Below the pieces are notes generated by a model. It did no database searches. It had not been told where the DNA came from and saw only the letters and a program-made list of their open reading frames with translations. Below are positions 40,448 to 51,276 of a stretch of 64,000 bases of DNA, in pieces. The stretch's first letter is position 1. Every line of letters starts with the position of its first letter. Source of the DNA: Mesodorylaimus sp. YZB2_4 (Eukaryota; Nematoda; Enoplea; Dorylaimida; Dorylaimidae); assembly GCA_030248295.1 (NCBI GenBank), contig JASANH010000104.1, positions 186,001-250,000 on the forward strand, given 5' to 3'. Made by a program: the position numbers and the translations under genes.

Positions 40448-43288
40448 CTAATATTTCCTTTGTCTTTTGACGTTTTTATCGTGCTCGGTTTTATAAGAAA
40501 TAGTTGGCACTACGTGCTTTATCCTCCCAAAATCATAATTTCTTCGCATTTTTTTGTTTATCGCTAACCAAGTTATCGGATCGACAGCTGGAGATTTATT
40601 GAACCAGTCCATGATTGCCATCAAATTATCTCCAATCCTTTTCATTTAAAACGCAGCATCGGGTTCCCGGACGTCCAGACTGGGCGAGCCATCTTTATCC
40701 TCATCGGCCACATCGCCACGCGTATTGTCCGCCGTGAACCTTGGATTCAGAATAGAATGAATCGAATGCATGTGCTTACATGCTGTGTTGGGCATAACTG
40801 CGTCTGGACAATTGCAAAGGTACAAATCGGGGCAGACTCCACACAACGAGCAGATGAACTGGCACTCTCAGCCATCTTCCACATGATTCCGACGACGAAG
40901 GGCGTAAAATCTACATGTCGATGGAACCAACCACCCGTTTTCCGTCCTTTTTACAGTATCCGTTTGTAAATTCAAGGAGGCCTTGTGATTTTGATCAATC
41001 AACCGAAGTCGATAAGTGCCAGCTGACCCAGATTCTTTGACCGATCTGTAATCTTGAGAACACGATTGGGCCACTTGAAGCAATTGATTTAACAGTAATT
41101 CCATTCCCCGGTTTTGATTTCCTTCGAAATATTGGCATTTTAGTCGTTCCTGAAACGCCTCGAGATTTATGCTTGCATCGACCATCGACTGCTGGCGTGC
41201 GTAAGAAGCCCATTCCATTTGTCGCCACGGCTCTCCACAGTATAGACGGAAGAAATAATTCCGAAATTCATCACATCCCCACACGACCAAATTTCTTTTG
41301 AATGAAGCAACCATAAAACGAAATTTTTGCTCCGATTCAGCTGCCATTAGATCACGAAGATGATTCTTGACAAAGTTTTCATATTCCGACGGGACCTTGC
41401 TTTGGATATTGAGCTCCCAATCGCGTTTCGCGTGCCACGCGCAAAGTCATTTGGTCGGGTGCGCTCCACAGTCGCCGAAAACAGTAGTCCACGAATTCCA
41501 ATAAGCAGGAGCATCAGCCGACATGGAAAATTTCGTCGATAGAGGGCCAACCCTGAAATATAGAGCCTGAACCCGCAGATATGTTAAGCGTATCCCACCA
41601 TTTGCCACACGCCAAGTGATCCTCCCTTTTGCACTGAATACAAGTAGTTCGACGAACTGGATTCTGAAAATTCAAAGTTTCTATCTAATCGTAAGCTACG
41701 ATACTTTGGCACTTACCAAACCTCCTGTAACCCTCATGCCTGGCAGGCGAGTGGGATAGAGTAATCGGTCTCCCATGGCCGGGAGACGTCAACCTCTCGG
41801 GTTGATGTTCCAGCCGTATATAGTCGTAAGACTTGCCTGCTCCAGTCGGAGTTTTTGTCCCGCCGACTTCGGTCCTACACTTGTTAGGACTGGGTACACT
41901 CCTAAGGGGGTGAAGGAAGACGAGGCTGCTTTTCCAAGCTGCGAACTGTTGGACGATTCACTTTATCAACTCACCAAGATGAGCTGAATTAGGTCCACTG
42001 GAGTTCGAACCAGGGACCTCCCGATTGGCAGGACAACTGAGCTACCCTCTCCCACCCTACCCACCGCCTATCTTACCTTTCGCGTAGGGCCTTGAAACAT
42101 TGCGTCAAAATTTCTTCAGTCTCATCTCTGATAATAAACCACGCTACGGGGAATCCTTCACCCATATCCGTGATGACCATGACCGTCACAAGCACGTAGT
42201 CTTTGTAAGGGCTCATTCCACGCGTAGCATCCACGCAGATTACAGACAAGGCGAAATGAACAAGCTTCTCTTTTTGTGAGTTCGTCTGAATGCCTTTAAA
42301 AACAAAATTATGAAAACAAGATATTGTAGAAAGCTCCACAAAATAGCTTCTGCATGATAAAATAATAGATGGTATTACTCTCACCTAATATAAAAATTCC
42401 ACTTTCTTCAACCATTGGATGATGGCAGAGAGCGTCCCCAGCATTTTTAGCCACCCACTTTGAGACACTGGCCATATCGGAAGGCCTTTTCGCCTTCCCC
42501 AACCCATATTGCTGTCGGATATTGAAGATATCACTTTTCTTTAGCATGTGGCTGCGATTGATTTCATCCAAATCTTGGCGAGTTTCTAAAAGAAGGATTG
42601 GCTTCTTCGTAACACTGTTAACGTACCTTGTCAGACATGCCTCGTATTTTGTTGAGAATGCATTCAGGATCGCGTTCTTGCATGAGGTAGATCGCTACGT
42701 TTTCTGGTGTTTTATCAGGAAGAGGCAAATCATTCAATTCATGATCATGACCATAATGCGCAAGGCAATAAGATGCGGTTACGCGTCCATCGGGCATAAT
42801 TTTTGAACTCATGAAAGCTGAACACTGGAATCCACAGTGATTCGATTCACGGTGCCCGGGCCGCGAATACTATTGCTTCTTCATGTAAATTTTCCAGAAC
42901 GATGACACAAAAAACGCTGGACTCCGGCCACCTCACCGCGTCGACGTGAATGAAAGCATTTACCTTTTTCTTCTTCCGCCTTCTTCCATGACTGGAATTC
43001 TTCGATCGACTCAAATTCGGTCTCTTCGATATCGGCTCTGATCGAGTGTTTTTCCGACACGTGCTTGCAGATGTCCGTTTGAAATAGCAGCAACTCCCCG
43101 CATAATCCACATAATAATGTTGGCTGACGCGTGGCTTTCGCAGCCATTTCCTCACGAAGTTTCTTATTATGCTTCCATAAACCCGATCGATGGGAAAATT
43201 TTTCGTCGCAAATATCGCATCTAACCCGTCTCGATGATTCGACGTTTCCCGATCACCCGCATGAATCATTATTGTTCGATGATTGCAT
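40448..43288 (-). pseudogene. Decayed MULE-type transposase gene (C2H2 finger, DDE domain, SWIM finger)
   Basis: Several exons in the order of animal MULE transposases or derived genes. First is a C2H2 finger (CDICDEKFSHRSGLWKHNKK), then a second finger-like CGLCGELLLF...H..KH. Next are EFQSWKKAEEEKGKCF, CSAFMSSKIMPDGRVTASYC with HYGHDHEL, and DSxxI-like QQYGLG. The DDE core is ICVDATRGMSPYKDYVLVTVMVITD and GFPVAWFIIRDET. Then come FSMSADAPAYWNSWTTVFG, LCAWHAKRDW, FKRNLVVWGCDEFRNYFFRLYC and QERLKCQYFEGNQNRGM. Last is a SWIM finger, LCNCPDAVMPNTACKHMH. The frame is broken by TGA near 43255, 42885, 41448 and 40869, a TAA at 40647, and a frameshift near 42840. Splice sites remain good. Intron 41660-42072 is filled by a SINE. 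It sits directly upstream of truncated NOL6. Confidence 0.75.
41735..42068 (-). repeat. tRNA-derived SINE element inside the transposase pseudogene
   Basis: The head on the minus strand is a strong tRNA mimic: GGGTAGCTCAGTTG (A-box), CCTGCCAATCGGGAGGTC, then CCTGGTTCGAACTCCAG (T-arm and B-box). The body contains ACTCCGACTGG, CAGGCAAGTCTTACGACTAT and GGCTGGAACATCAAC. These are shared with the 16.3-16.9 kb element (same order, plus strand) and the 48 kb copy. The acceptor ends do not pair into a tRNA stem. Confidence 0.8.
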
Positions 43289-44568
43289 TTTGGAAACGAA
43301 TTCTATCAGTTATTACGACGAGAAACGGCGCGCTTGCAAGTAAATCGAAAATCAACATTTTGAAAAATTATGCTTTTCCCGCCATTATTTCTTCTGTGTG
43401 CGGGCTACTGTAAAATTTAAGTGTCAGATATGTAAAAGAAATTCGGTTTTTTAAAAAAAAGAATGGTTCATTAAACTAGCACAAAATTCTACTTTTTTCT
43501 ATCATTCTTGTTAAGAAATATTTGGTAGTTGAAAATATGTTTTTAATCTCAACATTTTATCTGAATCCTCATTTTTTCGCTAATGTCTGCCAGTCTGCCA
43601 GTGCGTGCTCTTCTAGGGCGGGAAGAAATCAAATCGAATTGAATCATAGCTACGACTTGGATTATTTTACATCAAAAACTCGCGCTTTCGCCGGATTTGT
43701 TTCCTTAGCAGAGAACTAGATAAAGAAACATTTGAATGCCATTTTGCCTGAAAAGTGTGACCATCTCGATTCCAGCTTCAGCGACGGCCACATTGAAATG
43801 TATGATGGTATGGAAATGTAAGGATGTCTGGTTCGGGTACTAAATGTCTTGCGCCTCTTAAAAAATATGATTTCGAAATCGCTTGGATCGTAGGACATTT
43901 ATTTCTCACACTGCTCCAATAATTGTGTATGGGGTCAACTACAATGTTTGCCATCAATCAATCACTCGTTCAACAACATGCTGGAAGCACTCGACTAGGC
44001 CTACATGTTATGAATTTCGAAATACGAAAAACGTGCCCGCGTCGTGAACGGCCTTGAAAATGACCGATTCGTTGTTGTTACCCGCCATGTCCACCTCATA
44101 CAAATGTATAGCGTCGCATAGTTTCCATTTCCTCGCTATAGCGAGCTCGTCGTACGCGACTGAGACTGAGACGTGATCGTGGCTGACGAAGGTGGATAGT
44201 GTTCCACCACGTTCGACTTAGTCATCCAATTTCTGCTTCAGTTTCGGTCAGTTTTACTTATACCTAAAAAATTCTTTCTTTGTGGAGGTGCAAGGCGAAG
44301 GACCCGACCCAAATATGGAAGGAAGGAGGCTAAGTGACTTACGAGTTCCCCGTTTTTCCACACGTACTGCGGGACTGAAGCGAGGAGTCGCAGTCAGCGT
44401 CCAGTGTAATCTCATCGTCAGACGAAATGCAGTCAGAGACGTCATACGAATCAGCGACACAGTAACAGGGCAATTTTAATTGGAAGCAGTAGAAAGAAAG
44501 AACGTACTGGGGTTTGAAGGATTATCTGCTATGAGCTCTGCGAATTCTGTTATGTGAAGAAATCTGAA
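43289..44568. other. Non-coding stretch between transposase remnant and LINE fragment
   Basis: AT-rich with only short, overlapping frames on both strands. No gene, tRNA-like arm or clear repeat is recognised. Confidence 0.5.
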
Positions 44569-44757
44569 TTAAGTGAAGCAAAGGTGCTGGATACGTTTCA
44601 TACACACCGGGAACTTTACACCCGACGGTACCGAGATCGTGCTCGATGAACATCCGCGAACAACTACGTATTGAGATCGATCTTGTAAATATGCAGACGT
44701 CCAACGTATAATTTTAGATGGTAATTGATGAATTTCCGATAGTGACCGCAAAAGCAA
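44569..44757 (-). mobile_element. LINE reverse transcriptase fragment, inverted piece
   Basis: The minus-strand frame reads LPSKIIRWTSAYLQDRSQYV, then VVRGCSSSTISVPSGV. In non-LTR reverse transcriptases the segment ii.W..syL..R.q.V.v.g..S....sGV leads directly into PQGSVLGP. Here the homology stops right after SGV. The continuation PQGSVLGP is found on the plus strand at 45785, so this is the inverted upstream part of the same kind of element. Confidence 0.65.
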
Positions 44758-44784
44758 TGAGTAGTCTAGTCGGTAAGTTCCCAG

Positions 44785-45778
44785 GGTCGACCGTACCGAC
44801 TTTTTTGACCGTACCCTACCGTACTAATAAAAAACTCCATCTTAGCAGCCAAAAAAATTTGAAAAAATTTTTCAAAAGATTTTATATTAGCGGACTCCAC
44901 TCCTTTGATATCGCAGATTACTGGAAATCCTTTCACTCCATCATGCTACTGTACCTATATGCTCAAAGACTAGATATGAACTCATGACCCACAACTAGAT
45001 ACCATGATACGAGACCGTGTTATAAATCTGTGCCGCGACGCTCGGTGATCCATGCTCATACTGGAGATCCAGATGCCTCCTGTTTCGATGTCTTGCACAA
45101 AGATGCCAACAAAATTTTTTAATTAAGAGAGGGAGGGATGAGAGAATATCTGTTGGAATTTAATCAGCATATGGGCTCCCTAACCAGCGCTTCGAAAAAT
45201 TGAAGGCAAGGAATTTAAGCCCAAAGTCTAGTTCGATGCGATGCGTCAAATAAGCGTGCGATGCGGCACTTTTGGGTCAACTGAATGTAAAAAGGTGCCT
45301 AAAACGTCTCATCGCAAGCTTATTTGATGCATCGCATCCAACTATACGTCCAGCTTTAGTCTTTCATTTAGGAAACTGTAGCATGGCAGGCGCCTCAAAT
45401 TCAGCAACAGCGAATCCATGAATGACCACTTTTCAATTCAAGTTTTAGCAGCACTGAGTAGAATTCATAAGGATCACAACCCCAAAGTCAGCCTACTAGC
45501 GTTAGGATTGAGACGCGATGCTCTGCGAGCAAATGATTAAAATTTTGGTCACTTTTTTAAATCGCTTATCTAACAATAGTTTGGGAGTATAAACTAACAG
45601 CTGCTAGATTCATTTTCTCTTCATAAAACTTTGCCGCTTTGAAGCAAAGGAATGCACCCGAGCGCTAAATTACGCACAACATATTATAAAACTCGGTACG
45701 GCCGTACCGGCCTATTTTCAGTGCCGTACCCGTACCGTACCACCCCCGGTAACGGCCGGTACGGTGGTACGGTCGACC
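44785..45778. mobile_element. 994-bp module bounded by 13-bp inverted repeats, inserted at the LINE break
   Basis: The left end GGTCGACCGTACC (44785-44797) and the right end GGTACGGTCGACC (45766-45778) are perfect inverted repeats. The first eight bases, GGTCGACC, are themselves palindromic. Both ends continue into dense CGTACC/GGTACG repeats, about 40 bp on the left and 95 bp on the right. The interior has no long frame and no recognised similarity. Immediately outside the right end the LINE frame starts (GPQGSVLGP). I see no target duplication. It may be a MITE, or a rearrangement of a GTACC-rich satellite. Confidence 0.5.
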
Positions 45779-46670
45779 TTGGACCTCAAGGAAGTGTTCT
45801 TGGACCAACATTGTTTATCGCTCATTTCGATGAATTATTAAACGATTCCCGTCGTCACTTCCGCAATTATCTCCTGCAAGCGTTCGCTGACGACTTGGTC
45901 TTCTTGGTTCCTGTCGAGGATACGGATAATGTCAATGAATGTGACTTGGTAGTCCAGCCAGCGTTGGATTTTATTGAAAAATGGATCGAAGCTGCCGGTT
46001 TATTGTTCAATGCCAAAAAGTCGCAGGTAACAGTGTTTCACTATGGTGCTGTCTCAAATTTCAAGCATATTTCACTGTATTTGGATGATGTAAAATTAGA
46101 AGTTTCTAAGACGGTCAAATATTTAGGTGTTATTTTTGACTGTGACCTCAAATTCTCTTCTCATGTTACCGAAATTGTAGAACGCTGTAATTCTATGTTG
46201 GGTGCTGTGAATAGGAAACTTGGCAAAAGGGTTTCATCCCACGTTTTGAAAAATGTTTATAACGCCTGTGTGAGGTGGATTCTGGATTATGGTAGCGTTG
46301 TCTATGATCCTATACTGAAGAAAGATATTGATTAACTTAAACGTGTACAAAAATTTGCGTTACGTCTTATATCACGTGACTTTACTTTGTCGCACGACGA
46401 TGCATTATGCCGAACCGGCTTTTCTTCCCTTTTTTGTCGCAGGAAACGGTGAAATGTTTTCAGTTTTATAAATTTTGTTCTGGCATTCACGACTTTCCGA
46501 GCTCTGGTTTTGTGCATCATTTAAGTATTCCAAGACATTTTTTTGAAAGTTTCAAGCAGAGCGTTATTTTTTTTGTCATGACTTTGAGGAATTCTCTGAC
46601 TGAGGAGGATGCAGCTTTATCGAATTATAGTTCCTTCTATCAAGCGATTTCTAAAATGACATTTTCGTAG
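45779..46670 (+). mobile_element. LINE (non-LTR retrotransposon) reverse transcriptase, 3' part, decayed
   Basis: The frame begins GPQGSVLGPTLFIAHFDELL and has the polymerase motif FADD (LLQAFADDLVFLVPVED). Next are AGLLFNAKKSQVTVF, VKYLGVIFDCDLKF, and the thumb-like LKNVYNACVRWILDYGSVVYDP. A TAA ends the frame at 46333-46335, but similarity continues as LKRVQKFALRLISRDF, interrupted by further stops, to about 46670 (NSLTEEDAALSNYSSFYQAI). The element is dead and 5'-truncated on this strand. The preceding reverse transcriptase residues lie inverted at 44.57-44.76 kb. Confidence 0.85.
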
Positions 46671-47959
46671 CTTTTTTACTTTTACTGTGTGACTTGCTAT
46701 TCGAGTGCGCATTGTATGCGTTTTAGCAAGTAACACTAGAACTAGAACTACTGCTTTGAATACTGGCGAGGGACTAATGCACGAATCAAACCGATACATG
46801 TGAAAATAAAAAGAATATTCTGCGTCCAATTCTGCATATCAGTCTGGGCATCGGAACTCAAGTCTTCGACAAAATCGATGAAATATGTGATAGATGCAAC
46901 CTGCGGCTGGCTGGAGACCAGTCAGTGCAAAGAAGCCCCAAAGCACTACTTCAAGCGATTGGTAAGAAAGAGGTGGAACTTGAAGAAGCTCAATTGCAGC
47001 TGAAGCAGGAAATGCAATCACGAAACCGATGAACAAATGAATGAACAATGAAATAAAACCTGCGAGGAAAAAGAATGCCATGCTTCAGTATGCTTCGCTG
47101 AAAATGCAGGATTCCTCGGGGAGCAAGTCAATTGGGTGAAGTGCAGCACAATCAAGCTCTGACAGCACTTGGACTGCTGCTTGATATTGAACGTGGAGGA
47201 GCAGCAGAATGTGATTCAGTTGGATGCCCAACATGCAGCGATCAGGACGCCACGCCCTCCACAACGCTGGAAAGGGCAAAGGCATGAGCAGATTGGTACA
47301 AAACGTAATCGACTTTTTTTGGAATCTGGGACGCATCGAGGAGAAAAGGGCACATTGGCATGTGTCGGAAGGATTGATGGAATAAAAAGGCACAAGTAGA
47401 GAAGTCTGGAAAACGCTCCGAGGAAGCAAAACAGCGGACAACGTTTAGGTAATCGCACTCACAAAATGACCACTGGTACTGGTCCTACGATCGACTGAGT
47501 GAGCCAAAGGAAGCGAAAATCCGCCAATTGTTCGACGACTTACTGACCAGGGCCCGGTATCTCGAAAGCACTCATTTTTGAGTAGAGATTAACTTTTGGA
47601 TAATCTGGCATTAACTTATCGCTGATCGAAGTTCGCCTCCGATCGATGCTTGTCTGTGTGCAAAGTATGTAGGCGAGAATCGATTTTTTTCAGTTTATTA
47701 TTTGGCGCTTACTCAAATTTATTCGATCACCATGAGTGTGCATTGGGTCTCGCCGGCATTCCATTGCAACGTTGCAATTACATAAATTTCGATCACCATT
47801 GGCGATACGGTTCTTCGTCAAAATCAAACTTTTCCACATAGTGCTTGCGAAATATATGCCGAACTAACGATAAGCTACGCAAGCAACTATTACGGGTGGC
47901 TTTTCGAGTTCCTACAACATCGTTCTTCCACAAGTTTCCTTAACAGTGGCCTCCACAGT
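46671..47959 (+). pseudogene. Decayed coding remnant of unknown, possibly mobile-element, origin
   Basis: Around 46815-47030 the plus strand reads RPILHISLGIGTQVFDKIDEI then LEEAQLQLKQEMQSRNR before stops accumulate. A second phrase, ALTALGLLLDIERGG, follows near 47157. The P-LHI-LGI motif with a coiled-coil tail is reminiscent of uncharacterised proteins carried by animal transposons, but I cannot name the family. The rest of the interval to 47959 shows nothing I recognise. Confidence 0.3.
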
Positions 47960-48180
47960 CTCAACAGAGGCAATGGCGAGTGGGAGAGAGTAATCGATAC
48001 TCTCCCCTGGCTGGGAGACGGCAAACCCTCGGGTTGATGTTTCAGCCGTAGGTACAGCCATTAGACATTAGTCAAGGGTTTTGACCCACCGACCTTGGTC
48101 GGTCGCATTCTCTCCTTCCCCTGCCAGGCATGGGTGCACCCCCCCCCCCATTCATCCACTTGCTTTTGCAAGTGAATGAA
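47960..48180 (-). repeat. SINE-family element, 3' body without clear head
   Basis: On the minus strand, GGCTGAAACATCAACCCGAG then TCTCCCAGCCAGGGGAGAG and TATCGATTACTCTCTCCCAC matches the element at 41.74-41.83 kb (GGCTGGAACATCAACCCGAG ... GATTACTCTATCCCAC). It also matches the fragment at 9.4 kb. It ends by an 11-base C run at 48139-48149, next to the BEL/Pao-like remnant. Confidence 0.75.
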
Positions 48181-48213
48181 CGTGGTTGATTGCGGCTATC
48201 AACGATATCAACG

Positions 48214-48711
48214 ATGGCGGTCGTTGCGGCGAGGCTTCGAAAACAGCTCGCCCCTCGACGCCTAGCCCTTCACCACCTACTCGACGCAAAACCTAATTTG
48301 GCAGCTATCAATGAAGAAACTTCTCATGAAATCGACAAGTACAAGGCCCGCTTGCGAGCGCTTTTCGAGGGCTATAGGAACAAGTACGACGACTACACGA
48401 ATGCTGTGGACGATGCCGATTCGGCAGAGCTCGTTACTGAAAGCGAGCAATACGCCCACATGGAGATCGAATACGACTTGGCAATCGCTGATATTGGCTG
48501 CTTTGAGAATCGGATGATCGAGAAAGAAGAACGCCAGCTGAAGGCCAGGCTGGGAGACGCCAAAGTGAACGCGGAGATCGAGCGAATTCAGGTGCCGATA
48601 CGACTGCAACCGGATAGCTTGATGGTGGCTGCAAATGTGCACGACTCTGCTTTCCAAACCGCGGAGAAAACACATCAGATTGCGAGGGCTCAATCCCGGG
48701 ATCCCGCTTGA
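48214..48711 (+). mobile_element. BEL/Pao-type Gag N-terminal remnant
   Basis: The frame starts MAVVAARLRKQLAPRRLALH. It continues as a charged coiled coil (SHEIDKYKARLRALFEGYRNK, then AHMEIEYDLAIADI). This order is seen at the N-terminus of BEL/Pao polyproteins, before the DUF1759-type capsid region. The frame loses similarity after ERIQVPIRLQPDS, where the expected LPKFxG segment should follow, and stops at 48711. No protease, reverse transcriptase, integrase or LTR was found nearby, so this is a fragment. Confidence 0.5.
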
Positions 48712-50090
48712 GAGGTTGACGTGCGTACCACCTCGAGCCACCTCCCAGCGGTGCCCTCTGATTTGCTGGCGGAACCACAGTCCGAATGTCCTCACCGTCC
48801 TTTTCATCCCTGATTTCATCATCTTCAAAAACAACCTCACTTTGCAACTTGACACACTGCTGAATGCTGAGTTCGGTGCCAGACGGCCTTCGATAGCACC
48901 AACGACGCCTAGCATGCTACTGAACTGTAAAACCATTCAGGCTTAATCAGATTAAGAACAGAAACAAAGTCATGCAGCCCTAACCTCAGAGACAGCAAAA
49001 AAGGTCATCAACGACTCCCAAGTAAATGCCACAGGCATGACGGTATGACCAAGGCGCTCCATCATGCTCAAGACCGCGAGAAGAATGAAATTTGCTTGCA
49101 CCTGATCAGGCATAAGCTGTGACAGAGCCTGATAACGAGGGCTTATCATGGATAAGGTATCTCCGGAGGCACCTTATTTTTCGGGCCTTGGCTGCTAAAT
49201 TTAATGGTCAACCTTAATTTTAAGTCCTTTTGAGAAACAGATCGCAACGTTAATGCCAGATTATCCAAAAGTTAATGCGCACTTAAAGACAAGTGCTTTC
49301 GAGAAACCGGGTCCCAGTGTATAAAGCGTAAACAGGCAGGCTAGATTTTTGAATCAAAAAGAAACATCAAATCGCCCGGAAGCCTATTCTGACGTCACGT
49401 GATCAAGGTACTCAATCGGAAAAAAAGTCATGGAAACTGTTTTCAAATCGTGCATTGGTTCCGTTAATGATTCCTGTACTTACAATACTACTATATTCAG
49501 CAAAAAGACACCCAAGATCTCGAACGTTCTCAATTGTTGGCTGCCCGCGTGTACAGTAAAAGAATGGCTCGAATATCAAATCGTCAGAAGTTCCGGACAC
49601 AAGTAAGACACGGTGACCTTCACTCTTCGACCGAAGATAGCAGATAAAGTTTGCCCAATTTTACAGTTTTTACCACGGATTCTACGATTATAAAGGAGAG
49701 GCTCTGTGCCACTAATTCGAATGAGTCAGCCTCAGTCATTTTTACCTTTGGAATTCTACCAGAAGATTTAGCTTTTTCGTCATGTGACAGTTTTAAATCT
49801 GCTGTTTTCCATGACTTTTTGAATTGCTTTATGAAGCTTAGTATTGTCTGCCCTAATCGGTGCTCGTATGAATGATGCGGGTGCGTAAGAGTACAGTAGG
49901 TTGGTGCGGGAGTAAAAACCCCCTGTTGTGGGCGTCCTTTATGGATGCATCGTAACAGTGCACGACATTCCTTGCAGTCGCATCCATGCCATCTGTCTTT
50001 GTCTGACGAGCCATGTATCGACACAAGCAGGAACAAGTCACGTGAGGTCACTTCGATCACAAGATGATCATTATCGCTGACCGACCGAGC
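48712..50090. other. 1.4 kb with one unassigned minus-strand frame
   Basis: Minus-strand 49620-50060 is open for 146 codons (IEVTSRDLFLLVSIHGSSD, then WHGCDCKECRALLRCIHKGR). The Cys-rich cluster is curious, but I recognise no family. The stretch at 49050-49330 is repeat-like: phrases near 47570-47600 (pairs such as CTCGAAAGCACT, with TAACTTTTGGATAATCTGGCA) reappear inverted near 49250-49310. This suggests a dispersed element spanning the interval between them. Confidence 0.4.
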
Positions 50091-51039
50091 CTATGAAGGT
50101 TCCCGGATGAGGGCCCACACGCCCAAGCCGATGCAAGTGGCGACGAGGACGAGTGCAGGCACTACGATGGCTGTGATGATTATAATTCGCCGTCGCTGAG
50201 CGCATCTATCCTTCCCACTCAATCCTTTTCTCCGACAACAGAAGCACGCTGACGGGCGTCTGGACGTTGTGGTACCGGGCTCCTTAATTTCCGAGATGGT
50301 CACTTCCCTGTCGCTCTCGTCGACTAAGGGTGGCGCCTGGGATAAGGGTATCCCTGGTCTGACCGGCCTGACCGGCTTCGGCAGAAGCTTGACCCCTAAC
50401 CGTTCGTATCGAATCGTCTCCACCCTTTTCGACTTGACTCTCACCGTCAGAGAGGGGTCGCTACCAAAGTCGCACAGGACACCCTTGCCACTCGACGAGC
50501 TCGCCGTTGTCGATCCCCCGATTCGACTTCCCTCCAGGGAGGTGCCGTCCACCGCTGGCACGCTCGCTCTCTTCGTCGGCCCCGCTTTTGCCACTTTTGC
50601 CTTTCCCTGCTTTTTCGCCGGAATCGCTTTCTTCGAAACAATGCGGGCGTATTTTACGGATGTGTCCACGTTCGATTTGGATTTGGAGCCTTCAATTTGC
50701 ACGCTTACCTTTTTTACTTCGCTCGATGACTTTTGCTGAGGCAAATCACGAATCTGAAAATCATGCCGAGAGTTCGTCAATCAGCCCCACCTCGGATCGA
50801 GTACATACCAATTTGGCACTGGTTCCGTCCACTCCTTTCGCCGCTGGCGTGAGCGAAGTCGTCGAAGTCGTGGCAGTTTTCGCCGTGGCTTGTGTTTTGG
50901 CCGTTTTCGTCCCCGAGGCGGTCGGCGTCGACAAGTCGCTTTCTTCTTGCGCCGACTCGTCCCTCGAAAGCCATTTTGCAGCTTCGTGTTTTACATCGCC
51001 CGTCGACACAGACACGTTCAGCGAAGACGCCGAGTCCAT
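50091..51039 (-). CDS. Unrecognised tail-anchored membrane protein
   Basis: Two exons: 51039-50809 (ATG; MDSASSLNVSVSTGDVKH) and 50753-50091, joined in phase 0 across a 55-base intron. The first ~200 residues are low-complexity, with Ala/Thr/Lys runs (TKTAKTQATAKTATTSTTS) and a basic stretch (KKAIPAKKQGKAKVAKAG). The C-terminus has a Cys cluster (ACFCCRRKG), a basic stop (RRRI) and one hydrophobic segment (IIIITAIVVPALVLVATCIGLGVWAL). Only four residues (IREPS-type end) follow it. That is the layout of a tail-anchored or type I/II single-pass protein with a large cytosolic or nuclear domain. A strong internal donor (AAAAAGGTAAGC near 50712) could create a second intron. I cannot name the family. 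Lineage-restricted is likely. Confidence 0.55.
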
Positions 51040-51276
51040 CTCACCTGACCAACCGACCGCACGCCACTGCCAAGCTAGAGTAACTCTGCTCACTCACCCA
51101 CCCTGGACACTTTACAGCGTCTCTTCTTGGCTCTTGCATCCTTCGCTGTGAGTGAAGTCGTCATTGGGACGGAGCAGAAATGCTTTACTCACCATCAAAC
51201 AATGTACTCACACAACGGGAAATAACATAGGTGATACAGTCATAACTCGTTCGGACAACGGACATGGAACCCAGAA

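Noticed and set aside
41985-42065. A tRNA gene on the minus strand
   Set aside because: The D-arm and T-arm look very tRNA-like, but the acceptor stem ends do not pair and the body continues into repeat sequence shared with other loci. A SINE explains it better.
40448-43288. In-frame TGA codons as selenocysteine or stop-codon readthrough in the transposase gene
   Set aside because: There are several stops of two kinds plus a frameshift, at positions with no expected Sec. Decay is simpler.
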